The notes under the pieces are model-generated. The model was not told where the DNA came from and did no database searches. It was given only the letters and a program-made list of their open reading frames with translations. A program made the translations under genes and the position numbers. From the NCBI RefSeq assembly GCF_052114605.1, contig NZ_JBFRFB010000006.1:230555-294554 (forward strand): DNA of 64,000 nt, in the 5' to 3' direction. This document shows positions 16,840 to 26,340 of the stretch, in pieces. Numbering within the stretch: position 1 is the stretch's first letter; the number at the start of each line of letters is the position of its first letter. Source of the stretch: Microvirga sp052114605. Its GTDB lineage: Bacteria > Pseudomonadota > Alphaproteobacteria > Rhizobiales > Beijerinckiaceae.

Positions 16840-19653
16840 TTACGCCACGAACTGGCCGTGACAGTGCTTGAACTTCTTGCCTGAACCGCAGGGGCACGGC
16901 TCGTTGCGGCTGACGCGGCCCCAGGTGTTGGGGTCGTTCGGATCGCGCTGGGCGCCCGTGGACGGGTCGATGGCAGTGGCGGCGAACCCTTGAGCTCCAC
17001 CTTCGCCGAAGGCCGCACCTTGCGGCATGTCGAACTCGTTTTCGCCGGTGGCGGGATCGAGATGCTGCGGGAACATGGGCGGGAGCGTTGCGGCTTCAGG
17101 CTGCTGGAACACGACCTGGATGCGCATAAGCTGGCCCGTCACCTGCTCGCGCAGGTGGCCGACGAGATTGTTGAAAAGCTCGAAGGCTTCCGACTTGTAC
17201 TCGTTCAGCGGATCGCGCTGGGCGAGACCGCGCCAGCCGATGACCTGACGCAGGTGATCGAGCGTGACGAGGTGTTCGCGCCAGAGATGATCGAGGCTCT
17301 GGAGCAGAACCTGCTTCTCGACATAGTTCATGACCTCGGCGGAGTTCGCCTCAACGCGCTGGGCGTAACCCTCGTCCGCTGCCTTGGTGATGCGCTCGCG
17401 GATCTCGTCGTCGGCGATGCCTTCTTCCTTCGCCCATTCCTCAACCGGCAGATCGAGGTTGAGGAAGTTGACGACGTTCTCCTTGAGGCCAGCCACATCC
17501 CATTGTTCGGCATAGGCGTTCTGGGGGATGGCGCGGGCCACGACGTCTTCGATGACGCCGTGGCGCATGTCGTCGATGGTCTCGCGCACGCTCTCTTCCG
17601 CCATGAACTCCTTGCGTTGTTCGAACACGACCTTGCGCTGGTCGTTCATGACGTTGTCGTATTTCAGGATGTTTTTGCGGATGTCGAAGTTGCGCGCCTC
17701 GACCTTCGCCTGCGCGCGCTCGATGGCCTTGTTGATCCACGGATGGATGATGGCCTCGCCTTCCTTCAATCCGAGCTTCTGCAGCATGCCGTCCATACGG
17801 TCGGAGCCGAAGATGCGCATCAGGTCGTCCTGCAGCGACAGGTAGAACTTGGAGCGGCCCGGATCGCCCTGGCGGCCCGAGCGGCCGCGCAGCTGGTTGT
17901 CGATGCGGCGTGACTCGTGGCGCTCGGTGCCGAGCACGTAGAGACCGCCAGCAGAAAGCGCACGCTCCTTGAAGGCGGCAACCTCGTCGAGGATCTCTTT
18001 CTCGCGGCGGGTGCGCTCTTCTCCCTCGACGCCGACCAGCTCGCGCTCGATACGCATCTTGGCGTTACCGCCGAGCTGAATGTCGGTGCCGCGGCCTGCC
18101 ATGTTGGTGGCAATCGTGATCGCGCCCGGCACGCCGGCTTGGGCGACGATGAAGGCTTCCTGCTCGTGGAAGCGGGCGTTGAGCACCGCGAAATGCTTCG
18201 TGCCGCGACCGGCGCGCGCGTCCTTGTAGAGCGGCTCCAGCGCCTGCGGGTTTTCGAAGTCGATGAGCTTGTAGCCTTCCTTGACGAGAAGTTCGGCGAG
18301 CATTTCCGACTTCTCGATCGAGGTGGTGCCGACGAGGATCGGCTGGCCCTTGGCGGACGCCGCCTCGACATCGCGGATGACCGCCTTGTAACGCTCCTCG
18401 ACCGTGCGATAGACCTCGTCGTCATCGTCGATACGCGACACGGGACGGTTCGTCGGGATCTCAACCACATCGAGATTGTAGATCTCGAGGAACTCGTCCG
18501 CTTCCGTCGCGGCCGTGCCGGTCATGCCGCCGAGCTTGCTGTAAAGGCGGAAATAGTTCTGGAAGGTGATGGAGGCGAGTGTCTGGTTCTCGGGCTGAAC
18601 CTGCACGTGCTCCTTGGCTTCGAGCGCCTGGTGCAGACCTTCCGAATAACGGCGGCCCTGCATCATGCGGCCGGTGAACTCGTCGATGATCACCACTTCG
18701 TCGTTGCGGACGATGTAATCCTTGTCGCGCTGGAACAGGGTGTGGGCGCGCAAAGCCTGGTTCATATGGTGCACGAGCGTGGCGTTCTGAGCGTCGTAGA
18801 GATCGCCCTCCGTCAGGAGGCCGAACTCACGCAGAAGCTGCTCGATCTTCTCGGTGCCGTCTTCGGTGAGCGCCACCGAGCGCTGCTTCTCGTCGAGCTC
18901 GTAATCGATCTTGTCGAGGCGCGGGATGACCTTGTCGATGGCGTTGTAGAGTTCGGAGCGGTCGTCGAGGGGGCCGGAGATGATGAGCGGCGTGCGCGCT
19001 TCGTCGACGAGGATCGAGTCTACCTCGTCAACGATGGCGAAGTTGTGCCCGCGCTGGACCATCTGCGCCATCTCGTACTTCATGTTATCGCGCAGATAAT
19101 CGAAGCCGTATTCGTTGTTGGTGCCGTAGGTGATGTCGGAGGCGTAGGCCTGGGCGCGCTCGGCATCGTCGAGGCCGTGGACGATCACGCCGACGCTCAT
19201 ACCGAGGAAGCGGTAGATCTGACCCATCCACTCGGAGTCGCGCGTGGCCAGGTAGTCGTTGACCGTCACCACGTGGACGCCCTTGCCGGCGAGCGCGTTC
19301 AGGTAAACGGGAAGCGTGGCGACCAGGGTCTTGCCCTCGCCGGTGCGCATTTCGGCGATGGAGCCCTCGTGGAGCACCATACCGCCGATGAGCTGCACGT
19401 CGAAATGGCGCTGGCCGAGCGTCCGCTTGGCGGCCTCTCGGACCGTGGCGAAGGCGGGGACCAGGATATCGTCCAGGGTCTTGCCGGCTGCGAGCTGGGC
19501 CTTGAACTCTTCCGTACGGGCACGAAGCTGCTCGTCGGTCAGGGCTTCCAGCTCAGGCTCGAGCGCGTTGATGGCCGCAACCTTGGGCCGGTAGGACTTC
19601 AGCCGGCGTTCGTTGACCGAGCCAAAGATTTTCTTCGCGAGAGAACCGAACAT
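16840..19653 (-). CDS. secA: Preprotein translocase ATPase SecA
   Basis: ATP-driven motor that pushes unfolded secretory proteins through SecYEG. The 937-residue product begins MFGSLAKKIFGSVNERRLK and has Walker A in MRTGEGKTLVATL, the DEVDSILVDEARTPL DEAD box, TNMAGRGTDIQLGGN and the QLRGRSGRQGDPG motif VI. The C-terminal CPCGSGKKFKHCHG (SEC-C) binds zinc and contacts SecB. ATG 19653 matches the family's N terminus; the 27 upstream in-frame codons are discarded. It is divergent from the parvulin gene. Confidence 0.98.
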   Translation of the reverse strand: MFGSLAKKIFGSVNERRLKSYRPKVAAINALEPELEALTDEQLRARTEEFKAQLAAGKTLDDILVPAFATVREAAKRTLGQRHFDVQLIGGMVLHEGSIAEMRTGEGKTLVATLPVYLNALAGKGVHVVTVNDYLATRDSEWMGQIYRFLGMSVGVIVHGLDDAERAQAYASDITYGTNNEYGFDYLRDNMKYEMAQMVQRGHNFAIVDEVDSILVDEARTPLIISGPLDDRSELYNAIDKVIPRLDKIDYELDEKQRSVALTEDGTEKIEQLLREFGLLTEGDLYDAQNATLVHHMNQALRAHTLFQRDKDYIVRNDEVVIIDEFTGRMMQGRRYSEGLHQALEAKEHVQVQPENQTLASITFQNYFRLYSKLGGMTGTAATEADEFLEIYNLDVVEIPTNRPVSRIDDDDEVYRTVEERYKAVIRDVEAASAKGQPILVGTTSIEKSEMLAELLVKEGYKLIDFENPQALEPLYKDARAGRGTKHFAVLNARFHEQEAFIVAQAGVPGAITIATNMAGRGTDIQLGGNAKMRIERELVGVEGEERTRREKEILDEVAAFKERALSAGGLYVLGTERHESRRIDNQLRGRSGRQGDPGRSKFYLSLQDDLMRIFGSDRMDGMLQKLGLKEGEAIIHPWINKAIERAQAKVEARNFDIRKNILKYDNVMNDQRKVVFEQRKEFMAEESVRETIDDMRHGVIEDVVARAIPQNAYAEQWDVAGLKENVVNFLNLDLPVEEWAKEEGIADDEIRERITKAADEGYAQRVEANSAEVMNYVEKQVLLQSLDHLWREHLVTLDHLRQVIGWRGLAQRDPLNEYKSEAFELFNNLVGHLREQVTGQLMRIQVVFQQPEAATLPPMFPQHLDPATGENEFDMPQGAAFGEGGAQGFAATAIDPSTGAQRDPNDPNTWGRVSRNEPCPCGSGKKFKHCHGQFVA

Positions 19654-19906
19654 CGAGAGCCTTCGAAAATTCCAGAATTCCAGGGGAACGGGCGATTTGA
19701 GCCGCCTTATAGACCTAATTACGCCGGTGCGCATCTTAAAGGCTGCGCCATTCAGGCACAGCTTTAGCCCTACGAGACGGCCTCGAAAAGGCCACGCTAT
19801 GCCGGATGCTGTGGCATAGATATGCCGTCGCTTGCAAACGTAAACACGTTAGGCCATCTGATCGGTGCTGTCAGTGGGCCGCTTTTTGCCCGCCAGAGGA
19901 ATATAC

Positions 19907-20827
19907 ATGTCGCCATCATCGGTTCTCAAAACCCTTCTCGCCCCAGGTCTTGTTATTCTGGGAACGGCCCTGCCCCTCGTGGCCGGCGCCGCCCTCGCTC
20001 AGACCCCTCCGGCCGCGCAGACCCCTTCGCCGGCAACCTCCCCGGCCGCTGTCCCCGCCATCGACCCCTCCAAGGTGGTCGCCCGGGTGAACGGCGTCGA
20101 GATTACGGAAGGTGACCTCGCCATAGCAGCCGAGGATCCCGGCCTCCAGATGCCGAACGTCCCCGATGAGCAGAAGCGGGAGCTTCTCACCGGCTACATG
20201 ATCGACCTGAAGCTCGGCGCCAAGGCCGCCGAGGCGGCCAAGGTCGGCAGCGGGGCGGAATTCGCCCGCAAGCTGGCCTACACCCGCGACAAGACCCTAC
20301 TGGACGAATACCTCAACGAGACGGCCAAGAAGGCCGTGAACCCCGAGGCCGCCCGCAAGCTCTATGAGGAAACCGTCAAGAGCGTGCCCGCCGAGCAGGA
20401 AGTCCGCGCCCGCCACATCCTCGTGGAGAACGAGGACGAGGCCAAGGCGATCGCCACCCGCGTGAAGGGCGGCGAGGATTTCGCCAAGGTTGCCGGCGAG
20501 GTCTCCAAGGACCCCGGCTCCAAGACCGATGGCGGCGATCTCGGCTTCTTCACCAAGGACCGCATGGTCGAGCCCTTTGCTGAGGCCGCCTTCAAGCTCG
20601 AGCCCGGCCAGATCTCCGACCCCGTGAAGAGCCAGTTCGGCTGGCACGTGATCAAGGTCGATGAAAAGCGCGCCAAGCCCGCCCCGACCTTCGAGGAGAC
20701 CAAGGATCAGGTGGAAACCTATCTCGGCCGCAAGGCCCAGCAGGACCTCATCGTCGGCCTGCGCAAGGACGCCAAGATCGAACGCCTGGACGACAAGGGC
20801 AATCTTGTCGAGCAGAAGCAGCCGTAA
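19907..20827 (+). CDS. Periplasmic parvulin-type peptidyl-prolyl isomerase
   Basis: 306 residues with an N-terminal signal peptide (about 1-33, cleaved after ALA) and an Ala/Pro-rich spacer. A SurA-like N-terminal helical region comes next (KVVARVNGVEITEGDLAIA), then a rotamase domain about 170-265 (RARHILVENEDEA, DGGDLGFFTKDRMVEPFAEA, SQFGWHVIKV). It probably folds exported proteins. The position divergent from secA and upstream of argJ is a conserved alphaproteobacterial neighbourhood and fits an export role. AGAGGA precedes ATG 19907. Confidence 0.9.
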   Translation: MSPSSVLKTLLAPGLVILGTALPLVAGAALAQTPPAAQTPSPATSPAAVPAIDPSKVVARVNGVEITEGDLAIAAEDPGLQMPNVPDEQKRELLTGYMIDLKLGAKAAEAAKVGSGAEFARKLAYTRDKTLLDEYLNETAKKAVNPEAARKLYEETVKSVPAEQEVRARHILVENEDEAKAIATRVKGGEDFAKVAGEVSKDPGSKTDGGDLGFFTKDRMVEPFAEAAFKLEPGQISDPVKSQFGWHVIKVDEKRAKPAPTFEETKDQVETYLGRKAQQDLIVGLRKDAKIERLDDKGNLVEQKQP

Positions 20828-20853
20828 GGTCTGACCAATCGCATTGCTGAAAG

Positions 20854-20878
20854 GGCGGCCTTGAGGGCCGCCTTTTTT
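20854..20878 (+). terminator. Intrinsic terminator after the parvulin gene
   Basis: GGCGGCC-TTGAG-GGCCGCC stem followed by six T. Confidence 0.88.
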
Positions 20879-21115
20879 GTTGATGGGTTCTCCACATCGC
20901 TCTGGAAGGTCGAGCCGCCATTCAAGTCACGCGGTTCCCAGCCTGTCATGAAGACCTTCGTCTATGGCAGACTGGGTCGACGAGGGCACAGCAGACGCGT
21001 TCCTCGCTTTCCTCCGCGGCACTTCAGCAGCTTTGACTTGACAAAAACCTCCGAAAATCCACAGGTCGCAGTTCCTAACGGTATTCCATCCGCAGATTTT
21101 TTCGAGACCCACAGC

Positions 21116-22357
21116 ATGTCCAAGACCGTGTCTCCGCTGGCACCCAAGTCGTATCCCACCCTGCCCGCCATCGACGGCGTCAGGATCGCGACGGCGGAGG
21201 CCGGCATCCGATACAAGAACCGGACGGACGTGCTCTATGTGACGCTGCCCAAGGAGACGACGGTGGCGGGCGTGTTCACGCGCTCGAAATGCCCGTCCGC
21301 TCCCGTGGATTGGTGCCGGAAGAATCTCACTAAGGGCACCGCGCGGGCGCTTGTGGTGAATTCCGGCAACGCCAATGCCTTCACTGGCAAGACCGGCGCT
21401 GAAGCCGTGAAGCTGACGGCCGATATCGCGGCCGAGGCCGCCGGCTGCCGCGCCTCGCAGGTCTTCATCGCATCCACCGGAGTGATCGGCGAACCGCTCG
21501 ATGCCACGAAGTTCGAGGGCGTGCTTGCAGCTTGCGAGAAGAAGGCCAAGCCCACCGCCTGGCTCGATGCGGCCAAAGCCATCATGACCACGGACACCTT
21601 CCCGAAAGTGGCGACCCGCACGGCCACCATCGGCGGCGTCGAGGTCACGATCAACGGCATGGCGAAGGGCGCGGGCATGATCGCGCCGGACATGGCGACG
21701 ATGCTCTCCTTCATTTTCACCGATGCGCCGATTGCGGCGCCCGTGCTTCAGGCGCTGCTCAAGAAGGGCGCCGACAAGAGCTTCAACTGCGTGACGGTGG
21801 ACAGCGATACCTCCACCTCGGACACGCTGCTCTTCTTCGCGACCGGCGCCGCCGCCGCAAAGGGCGCGCCCGCGATCTCGCTGCCGAGCGACCGCCGTCT
21901 CAAGGAATTCCGCGCGGCGCTCGAGGATCTGCTCATCGACCTTGCCCAGCAGGTGGCCCGCGACGGTGAAGGCGCGCGCAAATTCGTGACCGTGAAGGTG
22001 ACCGGAGCCACGGGCGCCGCATCCGCCAAACGCATCGCGATGGCGATTGCGAACTCACCCCTGGTGAAGACGGCCGTTGCCGGCGAGGATGCCAATTGGG
22101 GCCGCGTGGTCATGGCTGTTGGCAAGGCGGGCGAGCCCGCCGAACGCGACAAGCTCGCCATCTGGTTCGGCGATATTCGCGTGGCCGTGAAGGGCGCGCG
22201 CGATCCCGGGTACAGCGAGGCGAAGACGACCGCCTATATGAAGGGCGACGAGATCACGATCCGCGTCGATCTCGGCCTCGGCCGCGGCGAGGCCACGGCC
22301 TGGACCTGTGACCTCACCAAGGCTTATGTGGAAATCAACGGCGATTACCGCAGCTGA
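21116..22357 (+). CDS. argJ: Bifunctional glutamate N-acetyltransferase / amino-acid N-acetyltransferase
   Basis: Recycles the acetyl group in arginine synthesis, moving it from N-acetylornithine to glutamate (and, if bifunctional, from acetyl-CoA). The 413-residue proenzyme contains the self-cleavage site in MAKGAGMIAPDMATMLSF, where the Thr after DMA becomes the N-terminal nucleophile of the beta chain. Also visible are VNSGNANAFTG and ANWGRVVMAVG. The frame is open upstream to the parvulin terminator, but ATG 21116 (MSKTVSPLAPKSYPTLP) matches where the family begins. Confidence 0.95.
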   Translation: MSKTVSPLAPKSYPTLPAIDGVRIATAEAGIRYKNRTDVLYVTLPKETTVAGVFTRSKCPSAPVDWCRKNLTKGTARALVVNSGNANAFTGKTGAEAVKLTADIAAEAAGCRASQVFIASTGVIGEPLDATKFEGVLAACEKKAKPTAWLDAAKAIMTTDTFPKVATRTATIGGVEVTINGMAKGAGMIAPDMATMLSFIFTDAPIAAPVLQALLKKGADKSFNCVTVDSDTSTSDTLLFFATGAAAAKGAPAISLPSDRRLKEFRAALEDLLIDLAQQVARDGEGARKFVTVKVTGATGAASAKRIAMAIANSPLVKTAVAGEDANWGRVVMAVGKAGEPAERDKLAIWFGDIRVAVKGARDPGYSEAKTTAYMKGDEITIRVDLGLGRGEATAWTCDLTKAYVEINGDYRS

Positions 22358-22729
22358 TCAGGGCGTCACGGTGACCTTGCGCTTGATGGAAATGCGCATA
22401 GGACCGCCGTATTGGTCCTTCCCCAAGATGGTGTAGGTAAACTCGTCGGCACCCTGATATTTCGGTTTGGCGACGTAGTAAGGCCGCAGGTTCTCCACGC
22501 CGGCCCGCCCGGTCTTGGGAGGCTGCGTGATCTTCACATCCTCGATCATTCCGGGAATGCCGTTGACGTTGAAGGAACATCCCGTGCCCGCATTCACCGT
22601 CATTGGACCCTCGACTTCAACGATGTTGCCGTTGAAGTAAACGGGAGGAGCGGAGCATCCGGCCTGGACCTGGGTTGTCAGGGCGGACAGAGACAGCAGG
22701 CTCAAGGCCGCCAGCGATTTGATCTTCAT
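22358..22729 (-). CDS. Small secreted protein of unknown function
   Basis: 123 residues with a clear signal peptide (MKIKSLAALSLLSLSALTTQVQA region, residues 1-23) and two cysteines in the mature part (Cys25 and one in GTGCSFNVNG) that could form a disulfide. The rest is predicted to be beta-rich; the ending EFTYTILGKDQYGGPMRISIKRKVTV resembles Ig-like/cadherin-like strand patterns in secreted bacterial proteins. No family recognised. It abuts the argJ stop exactly (convergent, no spacer). Confidence 0.7.
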   Translation of the reverse strand: MKIKSLAALSLLSLSALTTQVQAGCSAPPVYFNGNIVEVEGPMTVNAGTGCSFNVNGIPGMIEDVKITQPPKTGRAGVENLRPYYVAKPKYQGADEFTYTILGKDQYGGPMRISIKRKVTVTP

Positions 22730-22842
22730 TTGTGTGGACTCATTCAAGGGGCTTACATGTTATTGAGTAACATATTTCCGTTTGCCTTGGCTATTCGCCC
22801 AATTGTCATGAACAGCGAAATCTGATGTGTGGGGAACATACC

Positions 22843-23265
22843 ATGACCACAAACCCGCCTCTCAAGCTCACCCTCGTCGTCGCCGTCGCCCTGATCGACG
22901 CCGACAACCGCATTCTTCTGGCCCAGCGTCCGGAGGGAAAGCAGCTGGCGGGATTGTGGGAGTTTCCCGGCGGCAAGGTGGAGCCGGGCGAGCGGCCCGA
23001 AGAGACGCTCATCCGCGAGCTGCACGAGGAACTCGGCATCTCCGTGAAGGAGCCCTGCCTCGCGCCGCTGACCTTCGCGAGCTTCGCTTACGAAACCTTC
23101 CACCTTCTCATGCCGCTCTACATCTGCCGCCGCTGGGAGGGCTTCGTGCAATCCATGGAAGGCCAGGCGCTCAAATGGGTGAAGCCGCAGGAGCTGCGGC
23201 AATACCCGATGCCGCCGGCGGATGAACCGCTGATCCCCTTCCTGCTCGATCTCCTCGGCTCCTGA
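22843..23265 (+). CDS. mutT: (Deoxy)nucleoside triphosphate pyrophosphohydrolase, MutT-like Nudix
   Basis: Hydrolyses oxidised purine nucleotides such as 8-oxo-dGTP. 140 residues with a complete Nudix box GGKVEPGERPEETLIRELHEELGI-type signature (about residues 45-68; key Glu residues in RELHEELG). The ATG at 22843 (MTTNPPLKLTLVVAVALID) fits the family. Its place downstream of argJ in the secA region is conserved in alphaproteobacteria. The next gene starts seven bases after its stop, so cotranscription is likely. Confidence 0.9.
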   Translation: MTTNPPLKLTLVVAVALIDADNRILLAQRPEGKQLAGLWEFPGGKVEPGERPEETLIRELHEELGISVKEPCLAPLTFASFAYETFHLLMPLYICRRWEGFVQSMEGQALKWVKPQELRQYPMPPADEPLIPFLLDLLGS

Positions 23266-23272
23266 AACCATC

Positions 23273-24190
23273 ATGCCCTCGCACCCTGCCGGAGGCTCCT
23301 CCGCCCCGACGCCCGGCTTCATTCTCGCCAGCCTGCTGATCTGCTCGGCTCTATGGGGCAGCGCCTTCCTGTTCGTGAAACTTAGCGGGGATTTGAACCC
23401 TTTCGTGCTCGCGGCCATGCGCGGGCTGCTCGGTGCGGTGTCGCTCGCGGCCTGGTTTGCCTTGCAGGGCAAGAGCATCCTGCCGCAGCGCCATGAATGG
23501 CGCATCTGGGCATTTCTCGGCACCTTCAACGGCTGGCTGCCGAACGTGCTCGTCGCCTTCGCCCTGAGCCAGATCGCAACCGCTCCCGCCGCCATGATCC
23601 AGGCATCGTCGCCGCTGATCGTCGCGCTCTTTTCCCACATGCTGTTCGCGGATGAGAAGCTGACGCCGCAGCGGTTCATTGGCGTGCTCGTGGGCTTCGT
23701 CGGCATGGGCATCCTGATCGGTCCCGCAGCACTGCCGGACAGTGGCATCAGCCTTGCCGGAATCGTCGCCATGTTCATGACCGCATGCAGCTATGCCTCG
23801 GCGAATATCTATGTGCGCACCGTCAAGCATGCGGACCCGGCGCGCATGGCGCTGGGCCAGCAGATCACGTCGGGAACCGTGGCAACCTTGCTTGCGCTCG
23901 TGATGGTGGGCCCTGCGGCCTTCGTGCCGGTCCCCACCCATGCCGCGCCATTGCTGGCGTTAGGCGTGCTCTCGACGGCGCTGCCGATCCTTCTGTTCAT
24001 GCATCTCATCCGCCGCACCGGCCCAACACGCGCGTCCATGGTGGGCTACCTCGGGCCCGTCTGGACGATTCTTCTCGCGGTGCTGTTCCTGAATGAACAT
24101 GTGGGCTTTCGCGAGCTTGCCGGCGGCGCGGTTGTGCTTGCCGGCGTGGCGCTGGTTTCGTTCAGCGGTCGGTTGAGAACAATTCGCTGA
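23273..24190 (+). CDS. EamA/DMT-family transporter
   Basis: 305 residues with about ten transmembrane segments in two EamA repeats: ICSALWGSAFLFVKLSGDLNP in the first half and GYLGPVWTILLAVLFLNEHV in the second. It is probably an inner-membrane metabolite exporter of unknown substrate. The start is seven bases after mutT, and the 3' end overlaps the convergent thioesterase gene by 29 bases. Confidence 0.82.
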   Translation: MPSHPAGGSSAPTPGFILASLLICSALWGSAFLFVKLSGDLNPFVLAAMRGLLGAVSLAAWFALQGKSILPQRHEWRIWAFLGTFNGWLPNVLVAFALSQIATAPAAMIQASSPLIVALFSHMLFADEKLTPQRFIGVLVGFVGMGILIGPAALPDSGISLAGIVAMFMTACSYASANIYVRTVKHADPARMALGQQITSGTVATLLALVMVGPAAFVPVPTHAAPLLALGVLSTALPILLFMHLIRRTGPTRASMVGYLGPVWTILLAVLFLNEHVGFRELAGGAVVLAGVALVSFSGRLRTIR

Positions 24191-24611
24191 GCGCCCTGCG
24201 CGCCTCGGGCGGAATTTCGACAGGGCGCTGCGTCTCACGATCCACATAGACATGAACGAAGTGCCCCTGCGCGGCGGCGAATTCCGCACCTTCCTTGAAG
24301 ATGCCGATCTCGTAGCGCACGGAGGAGCGCCCCAGATGCGCGACGCTGATGCCGGCTTCGAGCTTTTCGGGGAAAGCGGCGCTCTCGAAATACGCACAGC
24401 CCGATTCGACCACGAGGCCGATCACCGGGCTGTCGCCGATGGAGAGCAGGCCCTTCTCCACGAGCAATCCGTTCACGGCGGAATCGAAATAGGAATAGTA
24501 ATGCACGTTGTTCGCGTGCCCATAGGCGTCGTTGTCCATCCAGCGCGTGGTGATGGGCCGGAAGACGGGGTAGGTGGAGCGATGGCGACGTGTCGGTTTA
24601 GTGCTCACCAC
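24162..24611 (-). CDS. Acyl-CoA thioesterase, 4HBT hotdog family
   Basis: 149 residues. The hotdog-fold signature TRWMDNDAYGHANNVHYYSYFD (about 19-40) carries the catalytic Asp and is typical of 4-hydroxybenzoyl-CoA thioesterase/YbgC-like enzymes that hydrolyse acyl-CoA. The start overlaps the end of the upstream alcohol dehydrogenase by seven bases, so the two are translationally coupled. That may link an aldehyde/alcohol step with release of an acid, but substrates are unknown. Confidence 0.85.
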   Translation of the reverse strand: MVSTKPTRRHRSTYPVFRPITTRWMDNDAYGHANNVHYYSYFDSAVNGLLVEKGLLSIGDSPVIGLVVESGCAYFESAAFPEKLEAGISVAHLGRSSVRYEIGIFKEGAEFAAAQGHFVHVYVDRETQRPVEIPPEARRALSELFSTDR

Positions 24612-25753
24612 GCCGCCTCATAGATCGCGCGCGCATCTTGCAGTGTGACCGGGCGCGGATTGTTCACGAGAAGCCGCGTCTGCTTCATCGCATCTTCCGC
24701 CAGCATCGGCAGCGCATCCTGCGGAATGCCCACATCGCGCAGGCGTGGCTGCAATCCGACCCTGCCGCAAAGACCGGCGATGGCTTCGGCGAAAGCCGCT
24801 GCGGAGACTTTTCCTTCGCGATCGGGAAACACGTAAGGCGCGAGCTCGGCATAGGTGTCCTCGCAGGCACTGGCATTGAAGCGCAGCACATGCGGCAGCA
24901 CGAGCGCGTTCGAGAGGCCATGCGGCACGCCGAAATGTCCGCCGATGGGATAGGCCAGCGCATGCACCGCCGCCACCGGCGAATTCGCGAAGGCCTGGCC
25001 CGCGAGCATGGAGCCGAGAAGCATCGCCGCCCTCGCCTCCTTGTCCGCGCCGTGATGCACCGCGCGCTCGATATTGCGGCCGAGCAGGCGCAAAGCCTCC
25101 CGCGCGAGCGCCTTTGATACGGGATTGTTGTTGGCGCTCACCGAGGTGTAGGCCTCGATGGCGTGCACCATCGCGTCGATGCCCGTTGCCGCCGTCACAT
25201 GCGGCGGCAGGTTCACGGTGAGGTCGGGATCGAGCAGCGCGATATCGGGGATGAGAAGCGGCGAGACCACGCCCTTCTTCTCATGCGCGCCGGTGGTGAC
25301 GATGGAAATGGGCGTGACCTCAGAGCCGGTGCCCGCCGTCGTCGGTATGGCGAGCAGCGGAAGGCGTGGACCCTTAGCTTCGCCGACGCCATAAATCTCA
25401 GGCAAATCCTCGCCGCTCCGCACGAGAAGCGCGACGAGCTTCGCCACATCGATGGAGGACCCGCCGCCGAAGCCGATAACCGCCCGCGCATCGAAGGCTT
25501 TCGCCTTGGCGACAGCCGCCAGCACCACGTCTTCCGGCGGATCGGCCACCACCCCGTCGAACACATCGACGGCGATGCCCGCCTCTTCCAGAATGGTCAG
25601 CGCCCGCGCGACGAGACCGGTCTTCACCAGACCGGCATCGGTGACGAGCGCCACACGGGCGCCGAGCCTTTGGGCCGCGACCTCACCCAACTGAGCGATG
25701 CAGCCTGGGCCCGCGATGAGCGAGGGAACCGTGTTGAAGGTAAATGACGACAT
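24605..25753 (-). CDS. Iron-containing alcohol dehydrogenase
   Basis: 382 residues of the type III (Fe-ADH) family. The N-terminal NAD-binding half has GGGSSIDVAK and TTAGTGSEVTPISI; the C-terminal helical half has metal ligands in GIDAMVHAIEAY, HALAYPIGGHFGVPHG and related His positions. Oxidises or reduces an unidentified alcohol/aldehyde with NAD(P). The start at 25753 (MSSFTFNTVPSLIAGPG) matches the family, and the upstream in-frame extension is rejected. Cotranscribed with the thioesterase. Confidence 0.9.
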   Translation of the reverse strand: MSSFTFNTVPSLIAGPGCIAQLGEVAAQRLGARVALVTDAGLVKTGLVARALTILEEAGIAVDVFDGVVADPPEDVVLAAVAKAKAFDARAVIGFGGGSSIDVAKLVALLVRSGEDLPEIYGVGEAKGPRLPLLAIPTTAGTGSEVTPISIVTTGAHEKKGVVSPLLIPDIALLDPDLTVNLPPHVTAATGIDAMVHAIEAYTSVSANNNPVSKALAREALRLLGRNIERAVHHGADKEARAAMLLGSMLAGQAFANSPVAAVHALAYPIGGHFGVPHGLSNALVLPHVLRFNASACEDTYAELAPYVFPDREGKVSAAAFAEAIAGLCGRVGLQPRLRDVGIPQDALPMLAEDAMKQTRLLVNNPRPVTLQDARAIYEAAW

Positions 25754-25891
25754 GAGGCATTTCCTTTGCCGCCGGAGATTGCCTGAAAAGAAGCCGATCC
25801 GGCAATGCACATCCTGTCAGCCATTGGGAGAATACTGATTATCAGAGCCGCATTTTTTGACGGCGAACAGGAGCCGCTTCGCCGAAAAATG

Positions 25892-26257
25892 CTAGTCGCC
25901 GAACTCCTCTATGGCATCGACCTTCTCGGGATAAAACGCCACATGCTCCCTAATGGCGGCGACGGACTTTGCAGGCTCCTCGTAGCTCCAGGCCGCGTTC
26001 TCGCGCACGAGCCCGCCGCCATTGACCGTGAAATAGGAGGCGTCACCCTTGTAGGGGCAGTGGGTGTGGTGATCGGTGGAGTCGAGGAGATCCATGTGCA
26101 CATCCGCCCGGGGAATGTACTGCACGGCTGGTAATGTCGCTTCCTGGAGGGTCAATGCCTGCGTGGTTTCGGCGACGATGAAGCCGCCGAGCATGACCCG
26201 GATGCGGTGCGGATTAGGCGTGATCGTGATCGGATGATCCGGGCCGGGTTCTTTCAT
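25892..26257 (-). CDS. DUF427 domain-containing protein
   Basis: 121 residues. The sequence shows the DUF427 pattern: RIRVMLGGFIVAETTQAL near the N terminus and CPYKGDASYFTVNGGG plus AAWSYEEP in the middle. The family is a small beta-sandwich-like domain of unknown biochemical role. It is a single gene. Confidence 0.85.
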   Translation of the reverse strand: MKEPGPDHPITITPNPHRIRVMLGGFIVAETTQALTLQEATLPAVQYIPRADVHMDLLDSTDHHTHCPYKGDASYFTVNGGGLVRENAAWSYEEPAKSVAAIREHVAFYPEKVDAIEEFGD

Positions 26258-26340
26258 GACACACCATTCTCCAGAAGGTCTTTTGGAGAACGAAAAATCG
26301 CGTGCTTAAGTTGCAGCCGGCGCTGAGCCGATACGAAAGA

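Noticed and set aside
17917..19767. 616-codon open frame on the plus strand opposite secA
   Set aside because: It is fully antisense to a certain gene, and its translation is Val/Leu/Asp/Gly-rich low-complexity typical of the mirror frame of GC-rich coding DNA. No family match.
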